Assembly: GCF_021648825.1 (NCBI RefSeq)
Contig: NZ_JAKJHS010000001.1
Span: 852,788 to 916,787, forward strand
Direction of reading: 5' to 3'
Length of the DNA: 64,000 nucleotides
Origin: Rhizobium halophilum
Lineage (GTDB): Bacteria; Pseudomonadota; Alphaproteobacteria; Rhizobiales; Rhizobiaceae
Shown here in pieces: positions 1 through 9,610 of this stretch (the first letter of the stretch is position 1; every line of letters starts with the position of its first letter). The notes beneath the pieces were generated by a model. The model was not told where the DNA came from. It did no database searches and saw nothing but the letters and a program-made list of their open reading frames with translations. The translations under genes were made by a program, and so were the position numbers.

Positions 1-327
1 CCAGCAACCGGCTACGAAGGGCTTGTCGACCGGCTTCTGGGGCGTTTCCCGTTCCTGGCGGATGCCCACGCCCGGCGTCTGGTCCGCGCCTATGGCACCG
101 ACACGTTCGAGATGCTGGCGGGCGCCACATCGGCGGCCGATCTTGGAGCGCTGTTCGGCGGCGATCTCTACGCCCGTGAGGTTGAATGGCTGATTGCCCG
201 CGAATGGGCGCATGGAGCAGACGACATTCTCTGGCGCAGGACGAAACAGGGCCTGCGCCTTACGACAGATCAAGCACATGCACTGGAGGAGTACATGGCG
301 GCAATCCCAGCGAGGTCGGTGGGATAG
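1..327 (+). CDS. glpD: Glycerol-3-phosphate dehydrogenase, C-terminal part (5' end outside window)
   Basis: The frame is open from base 1 and ends at TAG 325-327, giving the last 108 residues. The C-terminal half (EVEWLIAREWAHGADDILWR, then RRTKQGLRLT) is the conserved alpha-helical end of FAD-dependent aerobic glycerol-3-phosphate dehydrogenase, which oxidises G3P to dihydroxyacetone phosphate at the inner membrane face. It lies just upstream of the glycerol ABC operon on the same strand, as in rhizobial glp loci. The catalytic and FAD domains lie outside the window, so completeness of the gene cannot be judged. Confidence 0.88.
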   Translation, partial: PATGYEGLVDRLLGRFPFLADAHARRLVRAYGTDTFEMLAGATSAADLGALFGGDLYAREVEWLIAREWAHGADDILWRRTKQGLRLTTDQAHALEEYMAAIPARSVG

Positions 328-367
328 CGCATGTGGTCCCCGCGGAGGAGGAGGCCCGGGATCCCGA

Positions 368-1447
368 ATGCTTGAATTGCGAAACATCGAAAAGGTTGTC
401 GGGGAGGAGTATCACATCCACCCCACCAGCCTCGTGCTCGAACGGGGAACGTTGAACGTCCTTCTGGGACCGACGCTTTCCGGCAAGACGTCGCTCATGC
501 GGCTGATGGCGGGGCTCGACGTACCGACCGCCGGCTCCATCCATTTCGATGGCCGGGACGTCACCGGCGTCCGGGTGCAGGATCGCCATGTTGCGATGGT
601 TTACCAGCAGTTCATCAACTACCCGGCCATGACAGTCTACGAAAATATCGCCTCGCCGATGCGGGTCGCTGGCAAGGACAAGGACACGATCGACCGGGAG
701 GTGCGCAAGGCGGCCGACCTTTTGAAGCTGACGCCCTATCTCGACCGGACGCCTCTCAACTTGTCCGGCGGACAGCAGCAACGCACGGCGCTGGCACGCG
801 CGCTCGTCAAGAACGCCAGCCTCGTCCTCCTGGACGAGCCGCTGGCCAACCTCGACTACAAGCTGCGCGAAGAACTGCGCGAGGAGCTTCCGCGGATTTT
901 CTCCCAGTCCGGCGCCGTCTTCGTCTATGCCACCACCGAACCGACAGAAGCGCTGCTCCTCGGCGGCAGGACCGCGACGTTAAGCCAAGGGCGGGTGACG
1001 CAGTACGGCGAAACGATCGAGGTCTATCGGCGGCCGGCCGACCTGCTGACGGCGAAAACATTTGCCGATCCGCCGCTCAACACCATCGGAATGACGAAGA
1101 CGGGACAGGGGCTACATGTCGACGAGCAGCAGGCCATTCCCGTGCCGCCCCATCTCGTTTCGGTTCCGGATGGCCCGGTTACAATCGCCTTCCATCCGCA
1201 TCACCTGTCGGTGCAACCGGTGTCTGACGCAGCCGCCAGGCTCTCCGTTCAGGCGCTGATCTCCGAGATCGCAGGCTCCGAGAGCTTCGTCCACATCGAG
1301 TATCGCGGAAACCGCTGGGTAATGCTGCAGCACGGGGTACACCACGTCGAACCGGATACCATGATCGACGTCCATCTCGACACGCGCCACCTGATGGCGT
1401 TCGGACAAGACGGTCGGTCCCTCAATGCCACGACGGGAGGCGCATGA
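368..1447 (+). CDS. glpS: Glycerol ABC transporter ATP-binding protein GlpS
   Basis: This 359-residue ABC ATPase has Walker A GPTLSGKT (about residue 36), signature [15 protein letters not shown], Walker B LVLLDEP and a C-terminal TOBE-like regulatory region. The H-loop position reads YATTEPTEAL, so the switch histidine seen in most ABC ATPases (VTHDQxEA) is absent. The start at 368 (MLELRNIEK) fits the family; the frame is open further upstream but that part does not look coding. The stop overlaps the glpT start by 4 nt. It is the first gene of glpSTPQUV, the glycerol importer described in Rhizobium leguminosarum, and should pair with GlpT. Confidence 0.9.
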   Translation: MLELRNIEKVVGEEYHIHPTSLVLERGTLNVLLGPTLSGKTSLMRLMAGLDVPTAGSIHFDGRDVTGVRVQDRHVAMVYQQFINYPAMTVYENIASPMRVAGKDKDTIDREVRKAADLLKLTPYLDRTPLNLSGGQQQRTALARALVKNASLVLLDEPLANLDYKLREELREELPRIFSQSGAVFVYATTEPTEALLLGGRTATLSQGRVTQYGETIEVYRRPADLLTAKTFADPPLNTIGMTKTGQGLHVDEQQAIPVPPHLVSVPDGPVTIAFHPHHLSVQPVSDAAARLSVQALISEIAGSESFVHIEYRGNRWVMLQHGVHHVEPDTMIDVHLDTRHLMAFGQDGRSLNATTGGA

Positions 1448-2519
1448 TGGCTCGGATCACGCTCGACCATATCCGTCACGCCTACGGGCCAAAGCCGTCC
1501 ACGGACAAGGACTATGCGCTGAAGGAAGTGCATCACGAGTGGGACGACGGCGGCGCCTATGCCCTTCTGGGGCCATCCGGCTGTGGCAAGACGACCCTGC
1601 TCAACATCATCTCCGGTCTGCTCACGCCCTCGGAAGGAAAGATCCTCTTCGACGGCACCGACGTGACCCATCTGTCCACCGAGAAACGCAACATTGCACA
1701 GGTCTTCCAGTTTCCGGTGATCTACGACACGATGACGGTCTACGACAACCTTGCCTTCCCGCTGCGCAACCGCAGGATGCCGGAGGGCGAGGTGGACAAG
1801 CGCGTTCACGACATCCTGTCGATGATCGATCTTTCTGAATGGGCGGGCCGCAAGGCGCAGGGGCTGACCGCCGACCAGAAGCAGAAAATCTCGCTCGGCC
1901 GGGGGCTTGTGCGAAGCGACGTCAACGCCATCCTCTTCGACGAACCGCTGACGGTAATTGACCCGCACATGAAGTGGGTGCTGCGCTCGCAGCTGAAGCG
2001 GCTGCATCGCCAATCCGGCTTCACCATGGTCTATGTGACCCACGACCAGACCGAAGCCCTGACATTCGCCGACAAGGTGGTGGTCATGTACGAAGGCGAG
2101 ATTGTCCAGATCGGCACGCCAGTGGAGCTCTTTGAACGGCCACGCCACACCTTCGTCGGCTATTTCATCGGGTCGCCGGGCATGAATTTCATGCCTGCCG
2201 CCGTGAGTGGCTCCGCCCTCGTTGTGGGGGATCAACAAATTCCTTTGGAGGGCCAGCCGTTAACTGCACCCAACGCCAAGCTCGAACTCGGCATCAGGCC
2301 GGAGTTCGTCCGCGTGGCCCGGGAGGGAATGCCGATCTCGATTTCTCAGATCGAAGACGTCGGGCGACAGAAGATCGTCCGAGCAAGCTTTCAAGGCTAT
2401 CCGCTAGCAGCCGTCATGTCCGAGGATACCGAAATCCCTGCAGACCCGCGTGTCACCTTCGAGCCTGCTGGTCTCAACCTCTATGCAGACTCCTGGCGTG
2501 TCGAGGCGGGAGGCCAACA

Positions 2520-2523
<4 letters not shown>
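1444..2523 (+). CDS. glpT: Glycerol ABC transporter ATP-binding protein GlpT
   Basis: This 359-residue ABC ATPase has Walker A GPSGCGKTT, Walker B AILFDEP and an intact H-loop VYVTHDQTEAL. The signature motif is degenerate (LTADQKQKISLG instead of LSGGQ). This complements GlpS, which keeps LSGGQ but lacks the H-loop histidine, so only one canonical composite ATP site is predicted. ATG 1444 overlaps the glpS stop; a second ATG follows at 1447. The stop overlaps the glpP start (ATGA), indicating tight translational coupling. This GlpT is unrelated to the E. coli G3P antiporter of the same name. Confidence 0.9.
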
Positions 2524-3386
<863 letters not shown>

Positions 3387-3396
3387 GAGGGGCACC

Positions 3397-4215
3397 ATGA
3401 GCACGTCGAACGTCAAAAGAAGCTGGTCCTGGATCGTCGCGACCCTCTACATCCTGTTTTTGATCCTGCCGATCTACTGGCTGATCAACATGAGCTTCAA
3501 GAGCAACTCCGAGATCCTTGGGAATTTCTCGCTGTGGCCGCAAAGCCCGACGCTGCGCAACTACATGGTGATCTTCACGGACCCGTCGTGGTACAACGGC
3601 TACATCAATTCGATCATCTACGTGGTCATGAACACCGTCATCTCCGTGACGGTGGCACTGCCGGCCGCCTACGCATTCTCCCGCTACCGGTTCCTCGGCG
3701 ACAAGCATCTTTTCTTCTGGCTGCTGACCAATCGCATGGCGCCCCCGGCCGTCTTTGCCCTGCCGTTCTTCCAGCTCTACTCCGCCTTCGGTCTCATTGA
3801 CACGCATATTGCGGTGGCGATCGCGCACTGCCTTTTCAACGTGCCGCTGGCGGTGTGGATTCTGGAGGGTTTCATGTCCGGCGTGCCAAAGGAAATCGAC
3901 GAGACAGCCTATATTGACGGCTACTCGTTTCCGCGGTTCTTCGTTAAGATCTTCATGCCACTGATCGCGTCCGGCATCGGCGTGGCCGCCTTCTTCTGTT
4001 TCATGTTCTCCTGGGTGGAACTGCTGATTGCCCGCACGCTCACCACGACGGATGCGAAGCCGATTGCAGCGACCATGACGCGTACCGTTTCCGCGTCGGG
4101 CATGGACTGGGGCGTGCTGGCGGCAGCCGGTGTGCTGACGATCATTCCTGGCGCCCTCGTGATCTATTTCGTTCGCAATTACATTGCCAAGGGCTTTGCC
4201 CTGGGGAGGGTTTGA
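3397..4215 (+). CDS. glpQ: Glycerol ABC transporter permease GlpQ
   Basis: This 272-residue MalG-type permease carries hydrophobic segments near residues 10-30, 70-90, 105-130, 140-160, 185-210 and 240-262, and an EAA-loop-like stretch (KEIDETAYIDGYSFPRFF). The frame is open from an ATG at 3373 inside glpP, but ATG 3397 is preceded by a strong AGGAGG 7 nt upstream and is preferred. The stop overlaps the start of glpU. It is predicted to be the second half of the glycerol channel. Confidence 0.9.
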   Translation: MSTSNVKRSWSWIVATLYILFLILPIYWLINMSFKSNSEILGNFSLWPQSPTLRNYMVIFTDPSWYNGYINSIIYVVMNTVISVTVALPAAYAFSRYRFLGDKHLFFWLLTNRMAPPAVFALPFFQLYSAFGLIDTHIAVAIAHCLFNVPLAVWILEGFMSGVPKEIDETAYIDGYSFPRFFVKIFMPLIASGIGVAAFFCFMFSWVELLIARTLTTTDAKPIAATMTRTVSASGMDWGVLAAAGVLTIIPGALVIYFVRNYIAKGFALGRV

Positions 4216-4634
4216 TGGCCGCAGCTTCCAAACGCAGCCGCCGCTGGCCGATTGCTCTCGCGGGCGTCGTCGCCGTTTATGCCATCGTCGTCGTGGCGTT
4301 GATCCTGGCACTGCCGGTAGAGGACGGGGAGCGCGACTGGTTTGCGCCTCTGTCCCCCGGCGGTTGGATGGCCTGGTCCTTCCCGACGGCGGTATTCTTT
4401 CTAACGATCCTGACGCTTCTCGCGTTGATGGCTGTCTGGGAATATGCGCGGCCCGGAGGACATCCGAGGGTCGGCATCCTGCGGTTCGAGACGACCCGCG
4501 GCGACCGGCTTTTCATCTCGCTGCTGGGAGCGGCCTTCATCAATCTCGCATGGCTGGGGCTTACCGGCGCCAGCCTGTGGTGGTCTCTTGCGCTCAGCCT
4601 TGTCTACGCTTTTACGGTGTTCAGGACCGTCTGA
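4215..4634 (+). CDS. glpU: Small integral membrane protein of glycerol transport operon (DUF2160-like)
   Basis: This 139-residue protein has about three transmembrane segments (residues 12-35, 53-75 and 103-135) and a short soluble loop between the last two. It occupies the glpU position between permease and binding protein. The family is known only as a conserved small membrane protein of this operon, and its role is not established. ATG 4215 overlaps the glpQ stop (TGATG); a TTG one codon upstream is possible but less likely. Confidence 0.82.
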   Translation: MAAASKRSRRWPIALAGVVAVYAIVVVALILALPVEDGERDWFAPLSPGGWMAWSFPTAVFFLTILTLLALMAVWEYARPGGHPRVGILRFETTRGDRLFISLLGAAFINLAWLGLTGASLWWSLALSLVYAFTVFRTV

Positions 4635-4699
4635 CGCAAGTGGACGGGATGTCAGGCGACATCCCGTGAATATGTGCAATCGCAACTTGGGAGGATGAT

Positions 4700-6424
4700 A
4701 TGCGACGGCATCTTTTGACAACAACGGCAGCGGTGCTGCTGGCCATGACCGGCAATGCCTTTGCCGGGATGGAGGAGGCAAAGCAGTTTCTCGACGCGGA
4801 GATCGGCGATATGTCGGTGCTTTCCCGCGCCGAGCAGGAACAGGAAATGCAGTGGTTCATCGACGCGGCTCAGCCCTTCGCCGGCATGGACATCAAGGTC
4901 GTCTCGGAAACGATCACCACGCACGAGTATGAGTCGAAGGTTCTGGCGCCGGCCTTCACCGCGATCACCGGCATCAAGATCACTCATGACCTGATCGGCG
5001 AGGGAGACGTCGTCGAAAAGCTGCAGACACAGATGCAGTCCGGCGAGAACATCTACGACGCCTATGTCAACGACTCCGACCTGATCGGTACCCATTGGCG
5101 TTACCAGCAGGCCCGCTCGCTGACCGACTGGATGGCGAACGAAGGCAAGGACGTCACCAATCCCGGCCTGGATCTGGAGGACTTTATCGGTCTGAAGTTC
5201 ACTACGGCACCGGATGGCGATCTCTACCAGCTGCCCGACCAGCAATTCGCCAACCTCTACTGGTTCCGCTACGACTGGTTCAACGACGAGAAGAACAAGG
5301 CGGACTTCAAGGAGAAGTACGGCTACGATCTCGGCGTTCCGGTCAACTGGTCAGCCTATGAGGACATCGCTGAATTCTTCACCGGCCGTGAGATTGACGG
5401 CAAGAAGGTCTATGGCCACATGGACTACGGTAAGAAGGATCCGTCGCTTGGCTGGCGCTTCACCGACGCTTGGCTCTCCATGGCCGGCAACGGCGACAAG
5501 GGCCTTCCGAACGGTCTGCCGGTTGATGAGTGGGGCATCAAGGTGGACGAGAATTCGCGTCCGGTGGGCTCTTGCGTTGCCCGCGGCGGTGATACCAATG
5601 GCCCAGCGGCGGTCTATTCCATTCAGAAATACCTGGACTGGATGAATGCCTATGCACCGGCCGCCGCCCAGGGGATGACGTTCTCGGAATCAGGCCCGGT
5701 ACCTGCTCAGGGTGAGATCGCCCAGCAGATGTTCATGTACACGGCGTTCACCGCCGACATGGTCAAGGACGGGCTGCCGGTCGTCAACGAGGACGGTACC
5801 CCCAAGTGGCGGTTTGCACCCTCGCCGCATGGCGTTTACTGGAAGGAAGGCATGAAGCTCGGCTACCAGGACGTTGGTTCCTGGACGCTGCTTAAGTCAA
5901 CGCCGGACGATCGGGCGAAGGCGGCCTGGCTTTATGCCCAGTTCGTTACATCCAAGACTGTCGATGTGAAGAAAAGTCATGTCGGACTGACGCTTATTCG
6001 CGAAAGCACCATCCAGCATGAGAGCTTCACCGAGCGTGCGCCCAAGCTCGGCGGCCTGATCGAGTTCTACCGCTCGCCAGCCCGCGTGCAGTGGTCTCCG
6101 ACGGGCACCAACGTTCCGGACTATCCGAAGCTCGCCCAGCTCTGGTGGCAGGCGATTGGTGATGCCTCTTCCGGCGCAAAGACGCCGCAGGAAGCGATGG
6201 ACTCGCTCTGCGCCGAGCAGGAAAAGGTGATGGAGCGTCTCGAGCGTGCAGGCGTTCAGGGTGACATCGGTCCAAAGCTCGCCGAGGAGCATGACCTCGA
6301 ATACTGGAACGCGGAAGCTGTAAAGGCAGGCAATCTCGCCCCTCAGTTGAAGATCGAGGACGAGAAGGAAAAGCCCATTACGGTAAATTACGACGAGTTG
6401 GTGAAGAGCTGGCAGTCGAACTAG
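4700..6424 (+). CDS. glpV: Glycerol ABC transporter substrate-binding protein GlpV
   Basis: This 574-residue extracellular solute-binding protein has a clear signal peptide (MRRHLLTTTAAVLLAMTGNAFA, cleavage near residue 22). It is much longer than most sugar-binding proteins, as expected for the GlpV type. A GGGAGGA ribosome-binding site precedes the ATG. It is the last gene of the operon and is followed by a strong hairpin terminator. It is predicted to capture glycerol in the periplasm for GlpPQ. Confidence 0.9.
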   Translation: MRRHLLTTTAAVLLAMTGNAFAGMEEAKQFLDAEIGDMSVLSRAEQEQEMQWFIDAAQPFAGMDIKVVSETITTHEYESKVLAPAFTAITGIKITHDLIGEGDVVEKLQTQMQSGENIYDAYVNDSDLIGTHWRYQQARSLTDWMANEGKDVTNPGLDLEDFIGLKFTTAPDGDLYQLPDQQFANLYWFRYDWFNDEKNKADFKEKYGYDLGVPVNWSAYEDIAEFFTGREIDGKKVYGHMDYGKKDPSLGWRFTDAWLSMAGNGDKGLPNGLPVDEWGIKVDENSRPVGSCVARGGDTNGPAAVYSIQKYLDWMNAYAPAAAQGMTFSESGPVPAQGEIAQQMFMYTAFTADMVKDGLPVVNEDGTPKWRFAPSPHGVYWKEGMKLGYQDVGSWTLLKSTPDDRAKAAWLYAQFVTSKTVDVKKSHVGLTLIRESTIQHESFTERAPKLGGLIEFYRSPARVQWSPTGTNVPDYPKLAQLWWQAIGDASSGAKTPQEAMDSLCAEQEKVMERLERAGVQGDIGPKLAEEHDLEYWNAEAVKAGNLAPQLKIEDEKEKPITVNYDELVKSWQSN

Positions 6425-6431
6425 TCGGCGC

Positions 6432-6462
6432 AAGAAAGGGGCAGCTCGCTGCCCCTTTCTTA
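6432..6462 (+). terminator. Rho-independent terminator of glp operon
   Basis: A 14-bp perfect inverted repeat (AAGAAAGGGGCAGC with GCTGCCCCTTTCTT) begins 8 nt after the glpV stop. The T-rich stretch TTTCTTATTT closes it, so it should end the glpSTPQUV transcript. Confidence 0.85.
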
Positions 6463-6629
6463 TTTCCGCTGCCCCGCCTTCCGCCCGATCAAGACACAGC
6501 CGTCAGCGCCAATCCACGAAGCATCATCGCCTGATGCACACTATCGGGTAGCCCCGGGACATGCTACTGTCTCCCATGTCTGGGAACGAGGTCAGAGCGA
6601 CCGGTCATGTTCGACAGTCCGGTAACGGG

Positions 6630-7556
6630 ATGTGCTTCACGCGCCGTGAAGCCATGGCTCTCGGATTTTGCCTTTGCTGCCTCCCCGACCGTGGCCAGGC
6701 CGCCCGGCCGTCTGGCATAAAGGATGTTGGCAATGGCATCTTCATCCGAGAAGCTCCACACGAGGAAGCCACGCGGAGGAATCGCGGTGGCATCGCCAAC
6801 ATCGGTTTCATCATTGGCCGCGATGGCGTTCTGGTAACGGATCCCGGTGGAAGTCTCGCGGATGGGCGATGGTTGCGCTCCGAGATCAAGATAAGGACGA
6901 CGAAGCGCGTTCGTTACGTGGTGATGTCGCATGTTCACCCTGATCACTGTCTCGGCGCCGCCGCCTTCGGAGACGAAGTACCGGTTTTCTTAGGGCACCA
7001 CAGATTGAAGAATGCACTCCATGCGCGGGGTGATTTCTATCGGGAGCGCCTGGCGGAGGTTCTCGAACGGGACGATGTTGGTGAGATCATCTATCCAAAT
7101 CAGGAAGTAGAACACGCTGCGGAAGTGGATCTGGGCGATCGTATCATACGGATGATGGCGCACGGGCGTGCGCACACTGACTGTGACCTCACCATGCTGG
7201 ATGTCACCACTGGAACGCTCTTTCCCTCGGATCTCCTGTTCGTTGACCGCGTCCCCTCGCTCGACGGAAGCCTCCTCGGGTGGCTGGCGGAGGTCGAACG
7301 CCTAAGGCAAATCCGACCCGCGCGCGCAGTGCCTGGGCATGGACCGGCGATAGTGGCGTTCGAACCGGCAATGGCCAAACAAGTTGAATATCTGACGGCA
7401 CTTGCCGACCAGACCCGCCAAGCGATCGCAAGAGGCCTTACCCTAAACGACGCGCTTCCCGCTGTTACCGCGGGGAAAGGAGGCGGTTGGGCGCTCTATG
7501 AGGCCTACCACGAACGCAATGTCATCCAGGCTTACAAGGAACTTGAATGGGAATAG
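6630..7556 (+). CDS. Quinoprotein relay system zinc metallohydrolase (MBL fold)
   Basis: This 308-residue metallo-beta-lactamase-fold protein has the zinc motif HVHPDH (HxHxDH) and later metal-ligand regions GRAHTDCD and PGHGPAI. The chosen start at 6630 gives an export signal (MCFTRREAMALGFCLCCL); an upstream in-frame ATG at 6561 would bury that signal inside the protein. It is followed by a SoxYZ-like carrier and a CxxxCW rhodanese-like protein. This trio is known next to PQQ-dependent alcohol dehydrogenases and is thought to serve in the periplasm. No dehydrogenase gene is present here. Hydrolase substrate unknown. Confidence 0.75.
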   Translation: MCFTRREAMALGFCLCCLPDRGQAARPSGIKDVGNGIFIREAPHEEATRRNRGGIANIGFIIGRDGVLVTDPGGSLADGRWLRSEIKIRTTKRVRYVVMSHVHPDHCLGAAAFGDEVPVFLGHHRLKNALHARGDFYRERLAEVLERDDVGEIIYPNQEVEHAAEVDLGDRIIRMMAHGRAHTDCDLTMLDVTTGTLFPSDLLFVDRVPSLDGSLLGWLAEVERLRQIRPARAVPGHGPAIVAFEPAMAKQVEYLTALADQTRQAIARGLTLNDALPAVTAGKGGGWALYEAYHERNVIQAYKELEWE

Positions 7557-7584
7557 CTTCCTGACGGGAGGCAAGGAGGAGAAC

Positions 7585-8400
7585 ATGATGCGGATATCCC
7601 GGCGCACCTTCGCTCTTGGCATCATCGGAACGTGCTGCCTTAGCTTCACACCGACCATCGCTATCGCTCAGGCTGATCGAGAACGGGAAGAGCGCTGGCA
7701 GCAGCTTGTCTCCTATCTCTTTGATGATCGTGAGGTCGTTCCCACGGAAACGCTGATCAAGATCGAGGCCCCTGCCCGCGCTCAGGATGCTGCACTTGTC
7801 CCCATCACTCTAACGATGCCGGAGAAGGACAAGATCAAATCGGTCTATCTGGTGATCGACGATAACCCCGTCCCGCTCGCAGCTCATGTCACCTTCGGGC
7901 CGGCGGCAGATGCCGGAAGCCTGCAAATGCGCGTTCGCATCGACACCTATACAAATGTGCACGCCGTCGCCGAAACCAAGGAAGGGCGGTTGTTTTCAGC
8001 AGTGGCGTTCGTCAAGGCGTCTGGTGGCTGTTCGGCCCCATCCGGCCCCAGCGACTTGGAAGCAATGAAGGGGATGGGAGAGATGCGCCTAAGGCTCTCG
8101 GAGCCTTCGCAGAAGGGGAAGTCTACTGCAGCTACCCTGATGATCCGCCATCCCAACTTCACGGGCATGCAGATGAACCAGCTTACGCGGCTATACACGC
8201 CGCCGAGATACATCGAGAAGATGACCGTCACCTATGGAGATCAGACGGTTCTCGACGTTGCCGGCGATATTTCGTTGTCTACCAATCCCGCAATTGGCTT
8301 CAACTTCGTGTCGGACGGCAGGCAGTCGATGAAGGTGGTCGCGTCGGATAACAAGGGAGGACGTTGGGAGAGCGCCTTTGACGTCTCAGCCAACAACTAG
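7585..8400 (+). CDS. Quinoprotein dehydrogenase-associated SoxYZ-like carrier
   Basis: This 271-residue exported protein has a signal sequence with RR (MMRISRRTFALGIIGTCCL). A SoxY-like domain at about residues 35-155 ends in GGCSAP, which recalls the GGC(G) swinging-arm cysteine motif of SoxY, but here the cysteine is internal. A SoxZ-like domain follows (RHPNFTGMQ to the end). AAGGAGGA sits 6 nt upstream of ATG 7585. It lies 28 nt after the MBL-fold gene and is presumably co-transcribed with it. The fused SoxYZ form is typical of methanol/ethanol dehydrogenase gene sets, not of thiosulfate oxidation. Confidence 0.8.
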   Translation: MMRISRRTFALGIIGTCCLSFTPTIAIAQADREREERWQQLVSYLFDDREVVPTETLIKIEAPARAQDAALVPITLTMPEKDKIKSVYLVIDDNPVPLAAHVTFGPAADAGSLQMRVRIDTYTNVHAVAETKEGRLFSAVAFVKASGGCSAPSGPSDLEAMKGMGEMRLRLSEPSQKGKSTAATLMIRHPNFTGMQMNQLTRLYTPPRYIEKMTVTYGDQTVLDVAGDISLSTNPAIGFNFVSDGRQSMKVVASDNKGGRWESAFDVSANN

Positions 8401-8410
8401 GTACAACGCG

Positions 8411-8989
8411 ATGCTGCGCCTCCTCGGTAAGCCTCGGTCAGCAATCGTGCTGGTGCTTGTGGTTTTCATGAGCGCCACGACCGGCGCGCCCTTTTCCGTC
8501 GCGGAGATACGAGAGCCGGACGGCTTGTGGACGGGCCCCATGCAGGGGGAGACACCCTCCACGCTTAACGGGGCGCGCGTGATAGACTTGGCGGAACTGG
8601 TCGCTCTCCTGCCTCAACAGCCAGTCCTTGTCGACGTCGGCCCCGCTCAGAAAAAGCCGGAAGATCTACCACAAGATCGGCTCTGGCTGCCAACGCACCG
8701 CTCCATACCAGGTGCGGCGTGGTTTCCTGGCGCCGGAGCAGCAGTCCTGGAGCCGGCAAAAGAGATAATTTTCTTCCGGCGTCTGGAGGAGTTGACCGGT
8801 GGTGACCGTTCAAAGCCCTTGGTGGTTTTCTGCCGCCCCGAGTGCTGGGGAAGCTGGAACGCGGGGAAACGGCTCGTGGCGAGGGGGTATAGCCGCGTCC
8901 ATTGGTTTCCCGGTGGCATCACCAAATGGCAGGAAGCTCACGACGTTCGGCAAGTTACGCCGGAGAAGGGCTGGGGTCCCGAACAATGA
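8411..8989 (+). CDS. Rhodanese-like protein of PQQ-dependent catabolism type (CRPECW motif)
   Basis: This 192-residue protein has an N-terminal signal or anchor segment (RSAIVLVLVVFMSATTGA) and a rhodanese fold. The active-site region FCRPECWGSWNAGKRL carries the two cysteines and tryptophan that mark the PQQ-catabolism-associated family. ATG 8411 is preferred over an upstream ATG at 8378 that lies inside the previous gene, because it places the signal segment at the N-terminus. It is the third member of the periplasmic relay trio and has no dehydrogenase or cytochrome partner in this window. Confidence 0.72.
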   Translation: MLRLLGKPRSAIVLVLVVFMSATTGAPFSVAEIREPDGLWTGPMQGETPSTLNGARVIDLAELVALLPQQPVLVDVGPAQKKPEDLPQDRLWLPTHRSIPGAAWFPGAGAAVLEPAKEIIFFRRLEELTGGDRSKPLVVFCRPECWGSWNAGKRLVARGYSRVHWFPGGITKWQEAHDVRQVTPEKGWGPEQ

Positions 8990-9197
8990 ACGATTTGGCA
9001 CCCATCCAGCATGCTGTGCGACCTACGCCGTTACATTGAGCATAAGCCACAGGATGAAGCGGCGGAAATGTCCTGCTGTCCCACGTCACCCGTCGCTTCG
9101 CCAACGCGCGTCCAAATTGTTAGGGCGATCTGCGGCAGCCTGGCCTCCCCCGGCAAACCGTGCGGAGCCGCGCAGCAGTCAGATTTTCAAAAGCGGG

Positions 9198-9386
9198 TTA
9201 TTTCCCGCCAGCGGGACTGCTTGGCGAGCCCGCTACGTTCCCATTGAGGCGAATTAGCTGTCCATCAGCCCAAGAGTGCGCATGGACCTCATGGCTAAAT
9301 TGCCGCTCGATCAATGCCCCCTTTTCAACGAACTGAACAACGAACTTTCCGTCCCTCTCGAAGATGTCCACGGGTTGTTCTCGCAT
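9198..9386 (-). CDS. Small hypothetical protein (62 aa)
   Basis: This short charged protein starts MREQPVDIFERDGKFVV. It has alternating beta-like and charged stretches and no signal peptide or membrane segment. A purine-rich GGAGGGGAG lies upstream of the ATG at 9386. Composition and ribosome-binding site favour a real gene, resembling small conserved rhizobial hypotheticals. It is flanked by about 200 bp of unassigned sequence on each side. I do not recognise a function. Confidence 0.5.
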   Translation of the reverse strand: MREQPVDIFERDGKFVVQFVEKGALIERQFSHEVHAHSWADGQLIRLNGNVAGSPSSPAGGK

Positions 9387-9479
9387 CACGGCACTCCCCT
9401 CCGCCCAGTGTAGAACGACGTCGACGATATTATCCTTTCGTCTAATGCAAGAAGATCATGTTCTTTGCATGCTCGTAAA

Positions 9480-9495
9480 GTGCGAAAAGTCGCAC
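9480..9495. repeat. Short perfect inverted repeat, possible operator or hairpin
   Basis: GTGCGA and TCGCAC are separated by AAAG in the non-coding gap between the small 62-aa gene and the 3' end of the oxoprolinase gene. There is no T-run. Role unknown. Confidence 0.35.
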
Positions 9496-9610
9496 CAAGC
9501 GACACGCCCGCCGCTGAGCGCCATCATGTCCAAGAGGTGCGGCGAAGGGTCAATACTCCGGGATCGCCGCCGGAGGTAACCCTTCCCCTCCCCGTCTGCA
9601 AAAGGATGTC

